This document shows, in pieces, positions 42,817-54,728 of a stretch of 64,000 nucleotides of DNA. The DNA comes from Lentinula raphanica (taxonomy: Eukaryota > Basidiomycota > Agaricomycetes > Agaricales > Omphalotaceae). Positions within the stretch are counted from its first letter, which is position 1. Each line of letters starts with the position of its first letter. The stretch is taken from the NCBI GenBank assembly GCA_027919835.1, contig JANVFP010000010.1:1423340-1487339 (forward strand), read 5' to 3'. The notes beneath the pieces were generated by a model. That model made no database searches. It saw only the letters and a program-made list of their open reading frames with translations, and was not told the origin of the DNA. A program made the position numbers and the translations under genes.

Positions 42817-44514
42817 TGTTGCGCGGTTTTTCCGCGCAGGCGTGCAATGATCAAAAAGATCAACTTAGACCGTTGCATAGTATCAATAAGGACTGTGGTG
42901 AGCCCGAACTAGCAGTCAAACTCGTATCAGTATAAGCTAGGATACAGATCCTTTGGCAGGATCAGCCATGAATATCCACTTAGAGCTATTGCTCGCACCC
43001 TTGGTCGGGGATCCTTCAAGAATGCTGACTACTGGTACGAGCACACCAAGGGAATATCGACTTAGTATCAAGGTCTGCCGGATCGGCACAACTGAGTTTG
43101 GTACTTGGCTGTGATGACGGAAATTTCACTTGATCTAGCAGATCAGACACGATGAGAGCCTATCCGGACGAGTTACCACACGGAAACCCTACGCAAAGTA
43201 GCGGAAACCGTCGGAAACATGATGATCTAGCATTTCCGTGGCAGTACGGGTGAAACCCGCAGCGGAAACACGCATATGTACAGGTTCTAAACTGGGATAT
43301 AGCGTATGCTATGTACAGCTTTGACCAGCACTCACGGAAACGCGCGGAAACCTACGGAAAACACTTCTGAAGCATTTACCTTCATTGTCCGCTCCAGAAC
43401 CCCAGGCTATATGCATACCGTTCGAAAGCTACGGACCAGACCTACCGGATCCGCGAGATCAACCACTGTTACGAGTCTATCTCATTAACTTGGGAAGACC
43501 ACTACCCTTCCGCGGAAGCAAATTCGTCGGAAACACTTGAGCAACACAGGCAGGAGCCACTCTGACGAGTTAGGCACCCTAGCATGTGGATGCTGCACAG
43601 ACCATGGTCGGAACTTGCTTGGTCTTCTAGATCTGGCAAAAGTACGACAAAATACGGACAAGTTTCATCTTTTTCTCTGTTTTCCTTACTATTTCCTTGC
43701 GTGTTTGTATCGTTTCAATCATATTTTACTATTTAAGTGTATATTATCGGACTCCGTCCGTAGAAATAGCTAGATCTACTAGATCAAGGACAAATACGGG
43801 TATTGGACTTTCGTAGCGTACTTAAAGACCTGTATCCGCACAAATGAAATAAGTTTCGCGCCCAGATCTCTCTGAACTGGTAATCCTTTTCATCCATACG
43901 TGGGAGTAAAGGCTTCTAAGCCGTACCGGACCTTGCAGATTAAGTGTGTTACTTCATTGCGATAAGCCCGACTTTTGAGTGGTTTGACTTGGTGTCTGTC
44001 ACTTGATAGTTGAAGGTAGACTCCGTTCCGGAGATACAGAGGACTTGGTCTCAGGTTGTGCCGAGTGAACGTGCAGAGTTTTGGTGGCTCTGTTCAAGTT
44101 GACACGTAGTGATTGGTGATCTGCGTGATCTTCGAGGTTTTACTGAGAATAGTGATCAGTACTGCTTCACCCGGGAGCGGAATCGATTGGTCTACCATAA
44201 CGTCTGGTACCCCGTTGCTTTCCGAGCCTAAAAACCCTTATCCGAGTGGAAGCCACTCAAAACAAACCCTTTAGTCCAGATCTTACGACTGGTATATCCG
44301 TGTCACTTCGTTCTGCTGACCAGTATTGCTGATCTAAAAGATCTTACAAGACTGCGTTCGACTTGAGATATAAGATAGTGCGGAATCTCTGACAACGCCC
44401 CACACCTCGCTATAAATACAATTTGATTGACGAATCCGTGAAGTCGTACTCTGTGTTCGTGCTAAGTGACCTGTCATAAGGCATTATACTAAGAACCGAC
44501 TCTATACCTCGTTA
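42817..44514 (+). repeat. B2 5' LTR
   Basis: 1698 bp, clearly the same LTR as in B1 but with more differences. It starts TGTTGCGCGG and ends CCTCGTTA. GATC-N5-GATC dyads are kept at about 43133, 43772, 44118 and 44333, among others. Confidence 0.93.
44411..44418 (+). promoter_or_regulatory. TATA box of element B sense transcript
   Basis: CTATAAATAC lies about 100 bp before the LTR end and is conserved in all four LTR copies. That leaves a short R-U5. Confidence 0.6.
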
Positions 44515-44516
44515 TC

Positions 44517-44534
44517 TGGAGCCCACCGCGAGGG
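44517..44534 (+). promoter_or_regulatory. B2 primer binding site
   Basis: TGGAGCCCACCGCGAGGG, two bases after the LTR, identical to the B1 site. Its TGG start fits a tRNA 3' end. Confidence 0.65.
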
Positions 44535-44958
44535 GTGGAATCTATATTTTGGTCGAACTCGAGAGATCTTCTTGATTTCTCAAAACTACTGCCTTTGATC
44601 GAATTTATTTGATCATTAAAAATAGCTCCAAGAGCTACTCGGACTTCGAAGAACGCGGGCTCAGCAGATTTCTTTGATCCAGCGATACAAGCTTCAGATC
44701 AGCGAAAGCGCGCAGCAAAGAAACCCTCTGTACCTGTTTACGATCCGAGAAACCTCGGAAGAGTGAGTACTAGCAATCCAGATAACGGGAGAGCTCCTAG
44801 ACCATCTTCGGAACAACCAGTAACGAAGAGATCTAACGTAGTGCCAGGAAACGGTAGACAAAAGGCAGCTACTGTTGGACCAGATCCGCAATCTAGTTCA
44901 GATCCTACATTACAACCCGAACCATTTGATTTGATACGACTGTTTTTACCCAACAATA

Positions 44959-46529
44959 TGTCCGAAGTACATAACGGAAATGATCAGGGAGCCGCGGGAG
45001 CGAATGCTAACGCACCAGCAAACCCGGCTGCCCAACAAAAACGACCGGAGGATCAACTCGACATCATAAGGATGCTTGGTCCTCCTGAACTGACTCCTGC
45101 TGAACAAGCAGAGTATAACAATACCAAGTTTCCGCTTACGCACAAAACTGCTATGATCCTGGACTTGGCCAATCCGAGCATGATCCCCGAGTGGGTGAGG
45201 TTCTGTTTGAACACGTTCCAGGCTACGGAAGTTACCTCCGAGAAGGTGAAGATGCAAAAGATCTTTTCTTGGATGACCCTTCAGACCAAGCAGGCTCTCG
45301 AGCATCTTCCCGGCGCGCAGGAGGGAAGGGAGGACGCGGACTGTTTCCTGCGTTCCCTGTGTGAAAGATTCCCGGCATCTCTAGGGAGACCAATGGGTTC
45401 GAAGAATACGCTCTTGCAGATCGTACAGAACTATGCTCCTTTGGGTGTCCGGGACGGAGATAGGTTGCTCGGATATTGTTTGTTGATGGAGGTAGAAGCC
45501 AATAAGTTGTTGAAACCGCCTCCGGCGATAGGAAACACGGAATTGGTGTCTCTTTTCCTGTCAGCATTCGATGACGAGTTACGGAAAGCTGTGAATCGTA
45601 AGGTTCAACAGCAGGTACCTGCTTTCCGCGTAGAGAAACGTCGGGTCGATGATCCATATCTGTTTGTAGAGTACAAGGAAGCAGCAGAGGCCGTAGCAAG
45701 GCACCCACCCTTGGAATCGCTGTACCGGACGGTAACAAGTCGGGATGGCGTGGTCTTCAATGCGGAAACCCACTCAAGAGGAGGTGTATACGTTCCGATT
45801 GGTGGTCCTCCGGTGATCAAAGAAGAAGTACCGGATCTCTCGCATTTCTTCCGGTCTCCAGCTAAACCCGTTGAAGTGAAACGAGAGGCTTCCGAGGAAA
45901 CGGAAAGAGCACTAGCTGCAAATAGGGACCAGTACAGTGTGTTGGTCAAAGATTTGGGAGCACTTAAGGCTACCTACAAAGAGGAACTTGAGACGTTGGC
46001 TCAAATGCTGGCTAACATCAAGACCGGAAATGTTCAACCTGCGCAACGGGTGCAACCCCATACTGTCGCTTCTGGTAGTGGTAATCCCGGAAACAGTGGG
46101 CCTCCCCGCGGAATCATTAACACGAATCCGAATAATGCACAAGGTCAAAGGTCTGAGATGCTGTGTTTCCTTTGTCGGGAACCGAACCATATGATGCAAA
46201 GTTGTCCAATGTTCTTGGAACTCTTAGGGAAAGGTTGGATTATGCGTGATCCGCAAGATCCAAAGCGTCTTAAGTTGAAGGATGGGTCTCCGCTACCGAA
46301 TAACTTCGGAAGTGAGAGTAGATACCAAAAGATCATGAAATATGGTCAGGCCAAAGGGTGGCCCGAGGTTTCGACGATGATGAACGAGATGATCCCGGAC
46401 AATGAGGATTACTCGGAACAGTTGGCCGGATCCCCAGCCTGGATGGTCATTGCCAATCTGGCGGAGATGGTGCAAGGGAGATCTAGCAATGGTGTGGCTA
46501 CGGTGTACACGAACGAGTCGGGAAACTGA
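44959..46529 (+). CDS. B2 gag
   Basis: The ATG at 44959 (context AACAATGTCC) opens MSEVHNGNDQGAAG. The frame is open upstream to about 44608 without ATG, as in B1. It encodes the same helical capsid region and a zinc knuckle CFLCREPNHMMQSC (46160-46200), ending TNESGN. It is intact. The protease ATG follows 9 bp after the gag stop in another frame, so either frameshifting or re-initiation links them. Confidence 0.88.
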
Positions 46530-46537
46530 GGAATCCA

Positions 46538-48016
46538 ATGATTGAGTTGACCTCTGGGCCAAGGACACGGTCTCAGCAACAGGCAACAACTCATGAGGGT
46601 GCCCCAAAGCCTAACTCACCAAAAGCAATACCTGCTGTCAAGAATAAACGCTTTGACGGGGTGCATATACCCATAGATCGAAATAACCCTAGTAAAAACA
46701 AAACATCCGAAAAACCGAAGTCCAATCCGGACAATTCTACGCCTAATCATGACAGATCTGCTGGATCAGACCCCGATTCTTCTCAATCACTGAGGGAAGC
46801 TGCTTTGGAAAGGATACAGTCAGTGACCATTGACGATTTAACGGATGAGAGTGCTTTAGGCTCGGGACGCGAGCCTGATCAGGCAGATCAACGGAAATCG
46901 AAGCAAGTACGATTCCGCGATCCGTCACCTCCTCGTACGGAAAATCCGAGAAGACCATTTGATGATGTTCAGCCCAGAGAAGTTACACCTCACCCTCGAA
47001 ATCAACCAAAGCCGGAAAAGATACCTGAATCTAAGGGATCTTCGAAGGCACCAAAATACAGGCTGCAGAATGAACTGTTTACGCCTGGTCTAGAGGAAGA
47101 GCTTGCTGACCGGATAGTGCGAAAGACGATTGAATTGACTTCTTCCGAAGCTTTACAGCTTTCGGGGAAGATCAGGCAGATCGTAGCACGAAAGATACGG
47201 AATAAGCGAGTACTTCCGCAAGATCGAAAGAAAATGCTGCTGAACGTGGCTGATCAACAAGATCTAGCTACAGAAACCCTTTCAAATGATGATTCCAAAG
47301 ACGAACAAGTCATTTCCGTGGATGATCTAGCATTACCCGAAGCTTGGGCTTTTGAGAGATTATCTGAGGATCGGGATGGGATGAAAGCAGGAGCGTTTGT
47401 TCAAGTAGATCCAGTAGAATCATTCTTAAGTGATGTCGATGAGAATGATGAACGACGAGATATGACCATAGTTGCTACCATAGGCAATGGTCTCCGTGCA
47501 GTGTGGCCTGTTGTGAATGATCGGGAAGATCTCGAAGTAGAGAACCTCCTGGACTCAGGATCACAGATAGTCGCAATCGATATGAGCGTGGCGTTAGGCT
47601 TAGGTCTAGGTTGGGATCCCGGAATCACCATACAGATGCAAAATGTACATGGCGGGATCGCGCGGACCAAAGGTTTAGCCCGAAATGTGCCCTTTCGATT
47701 TGGACCAGTCACAGTGTATTTGCAGTTACATGTTCAAGAAAAGGCTCCCTTCGAAATACTGTTGGGACGGCCGTTTGATGTGTTAACTGAGAGTGTCATT
47801 CAGACATTTGGATCGGGTGATCAGGAACTTACGATTACGGATCCGAATACTGGAAAACGGTATACCATGGGTACATATCCGAAAGGACATGGACCGAGAG
47901 CACCAAGAAAGGTGGTGGAACGAAAAGTATCACAGCCAACTCAACAGTTGCAACCCGAATCAAGACGGGAAGACACTCAAGAGGAGGCAGAGAAAGTTCC
48001 GCAACCAAATTTTTGA
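46538..48016 (+). CDS. B2 protease protein (intact)
   Basis: 492 codons. A disordered Ser/Pro/Lys N-terminal half is followed by KTIELTSSEALQLSGKI, an acidic stretch and an aspartic protease domain with NLLDSGSQIVAID (DSG) and ILLGRPFDVL. The sequence carries CGA where B1 has TGA. It ends at TGA 48014-48016, just after the slippery site AAATTTT (48007-48013) that leads to pol. It releases the mature proteins from the polyprotein. Confidence 0.88.
   Translation: MIELTSGPRTRSQQQATTHEGAPKPNSPKAIPAVKNKRFDGVHIPIDRNNPSKNKTSEKPKSNPDNSTPNHDRSAGSDPDSSQSLREAALERIQSVTIDDLTDESALGSGREPDQADQRKSKQVRFRDPSPPRTENPRRPFDDVQPREVTPHPRNQPKPEKIPESKGSSKAPKYRLQNELFTPGLEEELADRIVRKTIELTSSEALQLSGKIRQIVARKIRNKRVLPQDRKKMLLNVADQQDLATETLSNDDSKDEQVISVDDLALPEAWAFERLSEDRDGMKAGAFVQVDPVESFLSDVDENDERRDMTIVATIGNGLRAVWPVVNDREDLEVENLLDSGSQIVAIDMSVALGLGLGWDPGITIQMQNVHGGIARTKGLARNVPFRFGPVTVYLQLHVQEKAPFEILLGRPFDVLTESVIQTFGSGDQELTITDPNTGKRYTMGTYPKGHGPRAPRKVVERKVSQPTQQLQPESRREDTQEEAEKVPQPNF
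48007..48013 (+). promoter_or_regulatory. Probable -1 ribosomal frameshift site (B2)
   Basis: AAATTTT directly before the protease stop, conserved with B1, where it joins protease to pol. Confidence 0.72.
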
Positions 48017-49532
48017 ATAACCTCTGGGATCTGAGTAGCGACCAGGGAGAGGTAGAAATCGCTCTTAGTGGGTACTGGGATGCTCAAGCGGAGGAAGTGA
48101 TTATAGAGTCGAATCAGGTGAAACGAGGTACCTTCTCCGATGAAGAATTAGCGGACGTGTATGTACAATGCTGTCTGCCAACGATCGAGAAGTCGCACCC
48201 CGGAATTGCCGAAACCATATCACTATACCTGAACAAAGGTGTAGATCATCAACAAAATCGTGTGATCAACCCATGGAAGGAAGGATTTAGAGCTGATCCG
48301 ACCGTTGAGGACCTGAAAGAGACCTTTTACCAGTCCATGACAAAGGACGTTAGGTGGAAAGACTTACACGGGTTAACTCGTCCATATGATGACACGGAAG
48401 ATCTACCTGATCAAGTAGATCAAACAAAAGATGCGGAATTGTCTTCAATGACCCAAGATTTGGAGGCTGCGATGCATCGTGTTAAGCTCTGGGAACTCAA
48501 GAACGAGACAATCGATCAGCATATATGCGCATATAATGATGTGTTTTTGCCAGATCAGCCAGTTTCGGTCTTCGGTTCTCGAAAATATAAGCCTGTAGCG
48601 GTGAAAGTTCGCCCTGTCAAGGCTGATCTACCGGAAGAATTCCGTGTGCGGAGACACATTTACGGGGATCCTTTGGCTGATTTGCCAGATCTACCAACTC
48701 ATCTCCGGAATTCACGCCGGGTATTCGGTATACGCAAGAACGGAAAGAGATCATCGAGAAAAATCATGCGGAAGGTTTCCTTACGGACGAGGAAATGAAG
48801 CTAGTTCATCATATGATGAAGTTGCAGGAAATGGGTTTTGCTTGGGAAGCTTCCGAGGCGGAACTTTCCGAGAGGACTTCTTTCCTCCCGTGAAAATTCC
48901 GGTCATACCTCATGAGCCCTGGGTCGAACGAAATATTCCAATTCCTCCCGGAATCTTCGAAAGGTTTGTAAGATCATCAAGGATAAGATTGATGCTGGAG
49001 TTTATGAACCATCCTGCTCGAGCTATCGTTCAAAATGGTTTTGTGTGGTCAAGAAGGATGGAACGAGTCTTCGTTTAGTACATAGTTTGGAACCCTTGAA
49101 CAAGGTGACCATTCAACACTCCGGGATTCCTCCTGCTACCGCGGATATTGCTCGTCATTTTGCGGGTCGTGCCTGTGGTGGTTTGTTGGATATCTATGTG
49201 GGTTATGATGAACGACCACTCGATGTTAGTTCGCGAGATCTGATGACATTCCAAACTCCGTACGGACCACACCGTCTCGTAAAGTTGCCTATGGGTTGGA
49301 CGAACTCTGTTCCGATATTCCATGACGATGTAACTTACATGATGCGAGATGAAATTCCGGAATACACTATTCCTTATGTCGATGATGTTCCTATCAGAGG
49401 CCCCGGGACTCGTTATGAATTACCGGGTGGCGGATACGAAACTATCCCTGAAAATCCTTTGATCAGACGATTTGTCTGGGAGCATCTCCAAAATGTGAAC
49501 CGAATCATTCAGCGGATGCGGTATTGCGGCGG
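48016..49532 (+). pseudogene. B2 pol, 5' part (RT), frameshifted and cut by KDZ
   Basis: It follows the B1 pol to RMRYCGG, where KDZ is inserted. Compared with B1, one base is missing from homopolymers near 48703 (CC to C), 48857 (GGG to GG) and 48962 (AAAA to AAA). These move the reading through all three frames and then back. RT motifs LPMGWTNSVPIF and YVDD are intact (49285-49390). Whether the indels are real is open. Confidence 0.85.
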
Positions 49533-50300
49533 CACTTCAGTCACCCACCTAACTAGGCCTACTTAGGCTTAACTTTCATCAAAATCCCATAGCCTACAGG
49601 AGCTTGATCCCTGGGATATCCCAGGTGTGGGAATCCCAGATGTGGGATTCCCAGGTACCTGGGACACCCAGACATGGGATTTCCAAGTACCTGGGACACC
49701 CAAATGGGATTTCCATACCTGTTATCTCAGTATGGAGTTCCCACCTGGGACTCCCACTTGGGACTTCCAATGCATGGGACTCCCATCTAGTCTGGGCATC
49801 CCATGCTAGTTCTTATGACATGGGAGTCCCACATCAGCTGGGAATCCCAACTCACTACTCATTATGGGAAACCCACCTGAAATGGGAGTCCCATATGAGC
49901 TGGGAATCCCATGATGACCACTTATTATGGGAAACCCATCTGAAATGGGAGTCCCATATCAGTTGGGAATCCCAACTAACCACTTAGTATGGGAGACCCA
50001 CCTGAAATGGGAGTCCCATATGAGCTGGGAATCCCATGATGACCACTTAGTATGGGATACCCACCTGAAATGGGAGTCCCATATGAGCTGGGAATCCCAT
50101 GCTGACATTAGTATGGGATACCCACCTGAAATGGGAGTCCCATATGAGCTGGGAATCCCATGCTGACCACTTATTATGGGAAACCCATCTGAAATGGGAG
50201 TCCCATATCAGTTGGGAATCCAACCAACCACTCAATATAAGAGTCCCACCTGAAGTGAGTTTCTCTGCATGGGAATCCCAAATATTTAATCCCAGGGACC
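49533..50300 (+). repeat. KDZ left end: terminal inverted repeat plus palindrome array
   Basis: The first ~80 bp mirror 63010-63091 with three one-base gaps and one substitution. From 49610 to 50290, TGGGA-N-TCCCA-type palindromes and half-sites recur roughly every 20-25 bp. They are partly organised in a 65-75 bp higher repeat with ACTTATTATGGGAAACCCA. They are likely transposase-binding sites. Confidence 0.9.
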
Positions 50301-50472
50301 AGTATGAGACCCACACCTGTCTAGGGGATTCTAAAATTCACAAGTAGCTCATGGCCATACTACATCTACATAGCATTCTCAGTTACTATATATTCTTGCT
50401 TCTTTGTATTTTCAAGCACTTCATGGAACAAAAAAGGATTCAAATTGTGAGATTGTTAATAAATGAGCAATT
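50301..50472. other. Spacer after the transposase stop
   Basis: AT-rich and short, presumably the transposase 3' untranslated region. Nothing else seen. Confidence 0.5.
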
Positions 50473-53400
50473 CTAGATTATATGTTCAGCGTATGCATCT
50501 GCAATATCTAGAGTATCAATATGCTCTATCAACGCTAAATCTAAGTCATCGTTGTCCAAATCATCAATTTCATCCAAGTCATCAGTGTTCCCTTCTTCGT
50601 ATGACTGCTCGTGGACGTCTTCTGTCTCCTCATCATTCAGACCTTCAAGAGATGGTACAACCTCTGATGGAAGACCTGTGAATGTTTGCATCCATCGCGC
50701 CGACATTTGCTTAAGGAGTTTGCGGCGCCGACGGAGCTGGTATAACAGTGTTACATCTGCCGAAATTGGTCAGCAGATCAATGGTGCGGAAACGATTCAT
50801 TATTCATGCCTTCTGTGTCGCTCATGGCAGTTTGAAGAACCACCCATTCCTCATTATACCAACTACCCAATGCGGATAGTTCATGCTTGAGCCGCTGAAG
50901 CTCCTCATCTGCTCGGTCTCGTAGCAGAATGCCACGGATGCCTGTTCGAACTTCTTCATCAGATAGCCAGAGTGGTGGATGTTCGTTATCATTGTCTTCT
51001 GTTAGCCCTGTATCATCCCAAACCGCATCATCAACATCAAGGGTGAACAACTCCTTCATCACAAGTGGTCTCGGAGCCTGAGCATGTGCTGGTGCTCGTT
51101 GAGAGGCGATCATGTTGGACATCGACTTGCATAAGTTGTTATATTTGCGAACCAGTGCTTCAATCCCACTATCGCGTCGTTTGACAGTACTTTCAGTGTG
51201 ATTGTGTAGCTTGCGTTCAGAAGCTAAGTACATTCTCATGAGTTACCAGTTGATGAGAAACGATGGGATCTTACTGTTTGTCTGTCGACGAAAAGAGCGC
51301 TCAACACGATCACGCTCAAACTTCCGTGCGCGTAATCTTTGACATATACGAGCCTTTAGCGCACAGGCATTCATGCGATCCCTCACAAAACTGCTTGAAG
51401 CCAGTCTCCGATAGTCCTGCATCCCTTCGACTCCAAGTCGAGACTCGGAGGCCCGAAGTTGGTTCTGTAGTTTGACTAACTTCTCCTTTACTGACGCCAG
51501 CTCTGATTCTGCCTCTGCTATCTCATATGGTTCCGAGAGAGGATCCGCTATGATGGCCTCCATACGTTTCAGTGTTTCAGCCGAAGTGTCGCGCGCTCTT
51601 CTTAGCTGTATAGTGCTTTCGATCGCTTTCTTTCCTGCGGTTTGAGATTGCCCTATAACCAAATGCATGCATGTCATGAACAAATCCACGAGACATGATA
51701 CAAGGGATACATACGTGGGAGAGGGCGTGTAGCAGAGGCCACCTGCAGCTGCCATTGACTGCGAAGAAATTCTGGATCACGCATCGAAGAGAGTACGTCC
51801 TTGTCTCCCTCATCGCGTCGGGCTTGAGCTTGTCGCCATTTCCTCACTAGGAACCCCGCAATACCCTCTAGATTGACTTGATTGATATGATGGATTTGCA
51901 TATCCAACGTATAAAGCCGCGTATAATACTAGAAGTACTGTCAGTTATTCCTCTTGAAAATTTTGTACATCCGACGACTCACACCACAAACTCTGAGGTA
52001 TGCAATAAGCGGGCTGATCGCCAAAAGCGTTCACACCCCTCTCCGTCAGATAGTCCAAAACCTATGCATTTACGAGGATGGTAAATGCACTGACAAGCCC
52101 AGCCATGCCCGAATGCGTGGAAGACCGAAATTCCAAAGCCAATTCGGGGAAATACTCATTAAGGAAGCCCCACTTGACGCAACTACGCTCGAGCTGGCAA
52201 GCTATGTCGTATAGCAGGCCAACAGACCAGTCTGGAGGTAGGTGCTTGAATAACATATCGACAAGGGCTAGTGCGTAATGTTGGCGTTCTCCCGGGGTGG
52301 TCATGTTCACTAACCACAGCACGTTGTCGTGCCGACACAAGAGTCCCATAACTGCCGTGGAGTCAAAACTGGGTACTCGCTTTCTGTCTGTCACCATCAG
52401 CAGCGGTAAAACTGTCGTTACAGGCATCTAGCACGGAGTTCGGAACTTTGAGATGAGGCTCCATTCTATCATCCTCCTGTTCCGGTCGAGCAGGTGCCTT
52501 ATTCGTCCGTATTGAGTCCACCTTCGCTTCCCAATGGTCAACATGGTCTTGGGGAATGAATGACGTCTTCGGATGCTCGTACAATGGATCCCGTACTTGC
52601 TTGTTATGTTTCTGCGTGAAGCACGCATCGAGGCAGACGATAGCACTAAAACTATGTCATGCTTAGCATATTCTCAAGGTGGACATATGTCGAAGGACTT
52701 ACCCTCCTTCGAATTTCATATCACTTCCAAAGCAGAGGGGACAACGACTCCGAAGGTACTCGGATGGACGAGTGAGTGTTTGTGGTATAGCACCTTCAGT
52801 GCGAATCCGCTTCGCAGGTGCTCCTGACTCATCCGATTCATCGTCGGATGAGTTTGGTGATCCAAACAACTCCTCGACGTCGAAGTCAGTAGCGGTCTCG
52901 TTTATTGAGGGTACGGGGGGTGAAATGGTGTCTGATGGATGGATATTTGCACGAGTTTTCTCGATCACCGACTGTACCGAACTTTGAGCGGCCTGTTGGA
53001 GAACGTTGTACCAACGCAGAGCATTGGAGAACTGCCGCCGAAGAGGATCCTAAGTGTAATCGTAAGAACATAGGCCAGAGCACGAGACCAAACTAACCCA
53101 CCTTGCCGCTCATTTGATAACCTTGCGATCGGAGAAAATCTTCGATTGCAGCACAGAAAGCAGTGACGTTGGGCGAGATGCGGAGAAATAAGCGAGTTAC
53201 AAAATCGAGTAGGCGGATGTCGAATGCTAGAGTAGGGAAGATCGGAGCACAACCGAACAATCCCAGCCGCATGAGTTGAGTCGCTGCAGTTCTACATTGA
53301 CAGACGACCAGGGAAGTTCTGTGAACCTCTGAACAACAGGAGTCAGCCGAAATTGAGCAAATTTCGAAGGAAACTCACTGTTGAAGGATACTACATTAAC

Positions 53401-53910
53401 CTCTAACCGTCTTTCACCTGAACCCATGCAAACACAAGTTTGAGACTCTAACGTCACCTCTTGAGCAAGATTGGCTGAATTGCAAAGATATTTCATATAC
53501 ACTGGTACGAGTGAAGGTATAACCAGCGTCTGCCAATTGGTAACCTGTCGAAGTCGTTTGTTGCGATGTGTCGTAGATGTAGCCGCAGATGCTTCAACAA
53601 TATTAGAAACGATTGGATCCGCAGGTTCTTGACTGCGTGTGTCCTTGGCCTTCGACGCATTGGAATTATCTACGCCGAGATCAAAGAGTGGTCTTTCAAG
53701 GAAGCCCACTTGTCCACGAGGAACAGGTAGAAATCGTCTTTGGGCGTGTGTTCTGCCATGCGGGCCATATAGAACGACAGCCGCCGATCTTTTTGTGGGT
53801 GATTTCGAATGCGGCGAGCTTGGGAAAGCCACGTATCGAGAACGTGAAGGTGTCTGCGGTCGAGTAGGATTGCTCTCGAGTTGAGATTTTGGTATCCGCA
53901 ATCGAGACAT
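50473..53910 (-). pseudogene. KDZ transposase (multi-exon; one apparent frameshift)
   Basis: The start MSRLRIPKSQLESNP (ATG 53910) is favoured; an in-frame ATG lies at 53934. The N-terminal part has KRLRQVTNWQTLVIPSLVP and two Cys-x-Cys pairs (CVC, CQC) around an intron (about 53332-53380). It continues with LGLFGCAPIFPTLAFDIRL and a CPLC pair. The core has VCLDACF, MGLLCRHDNVLWLVN, GLLYDIACQLERS and DGEGCERFW, giving the expected D, D and E. The C-terminal exons (EKLVKLQNQL, SERKLHNHTESTVKRR, RTGIRGILLRDRADEE) match the usual KDZ tail. Near 52020 the frame breaks after ERFW; one extra G in the GG run would restore AISPLIAYLRVCG. It cuts and pastes the element through the terminal repeats. 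Confidence 0.85.
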
Positions 53911-54443
53911 GGTGAAAGTGTAGAGGGAGGTCACTGAACTGCAAAGCGTAAGACTCTTCTTGTCATTGTTCCTTTGCTTGGTCTAGAAGAATAGACTATT
54001 GTTCGATACTGACAATCAAAATGAGTCGGCTAACGCACCTGTGAATACCGACAACTTCCACGTAGCAGATCCAGCATCGTTCGATATCCAACGTGGTTGC
54101 TCCGACTCCGATAGTATTGATCACAGTTTCGTTTCTGTATACGCTAACTTGCAACTCAATCATTCATAACTCACGTCGTAAGTCTGACAACGTACCGGAG
54201 ATTCCGATAAGCTCATCGATACTCGAACGCGTCGACATTGAATGATCCCGAAAAGCTTGTAGAAACTTGAAACTCGTCTGAAGATGCCGGCAGCAAGAGG
54301 TCGTGCAGCAATAGGAGGAAGTTGAGCAGTGAGGGCGTTGTATAGAGGTAGTGAGAGAGTCCAAAAGGCTTCGAAAGGTTTGAAGGCTGTCGGGGACGAG
54401 CAGGACGACGAGCAAAGGACTTAGCGTGAAGCAAGGAGAAAAT
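53911..54443. other. Divergent promoter region of KDZ
   Basis: About 0.5 kb between the transposase start and the perfect inverted repeat. No convincing gene. Short frames are present, but none with domain signal. Confidence 0.5.
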
Positions 54444-54595
54444 GTTTTCCCACGCGTTTCCCGCCAGGTTGAGCCACAGGTCCGGAAGAAAACTTCGTTT
54501 TTGGAAATATTCTTTACATCCGGAAGAATATTTCCAAAAACGAAGTTTTTCTTCCGGACCTGTGGCTCAACCTGGCGGGAAACGCGTGGGAAAAC
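54444..54595. repeat. Near-perfect 71-bp inverted repeat (hairpin) in the KDZ divergent promoter
   Basis: The left arm 54444-54514 and right arm 54524-54595 are complementary apart from one extra T in a T run, with a 9-bp spacer. It lies between the transposase gene and the KOW gene. It could form a cruciform in DNA or a long hairpin in RNA. Confidence 0.92.
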
Positions 54596-54728
54596 AATTT
54601 CTCTTTCTTCTTACTCGTCGTCGTTACTTATGGCAGTGAGGTCGCTAGGCTTCTTTGGGCTCCGTCTTCGTGTTCAACCCCCGAGGTATGTCTCTCCGAT
54701 GCTTCAAATGTCTTACTTACTGATATAA

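Noticed and set aside
49610..50290. CRISPR-like array from the regularly spaced GGGA/TCCC repeats
   Set aside because: The repeats are short palindromes with no unique spacers, lie inside transposon ends and are mirrored at the other end; the genome is eukaryotic.
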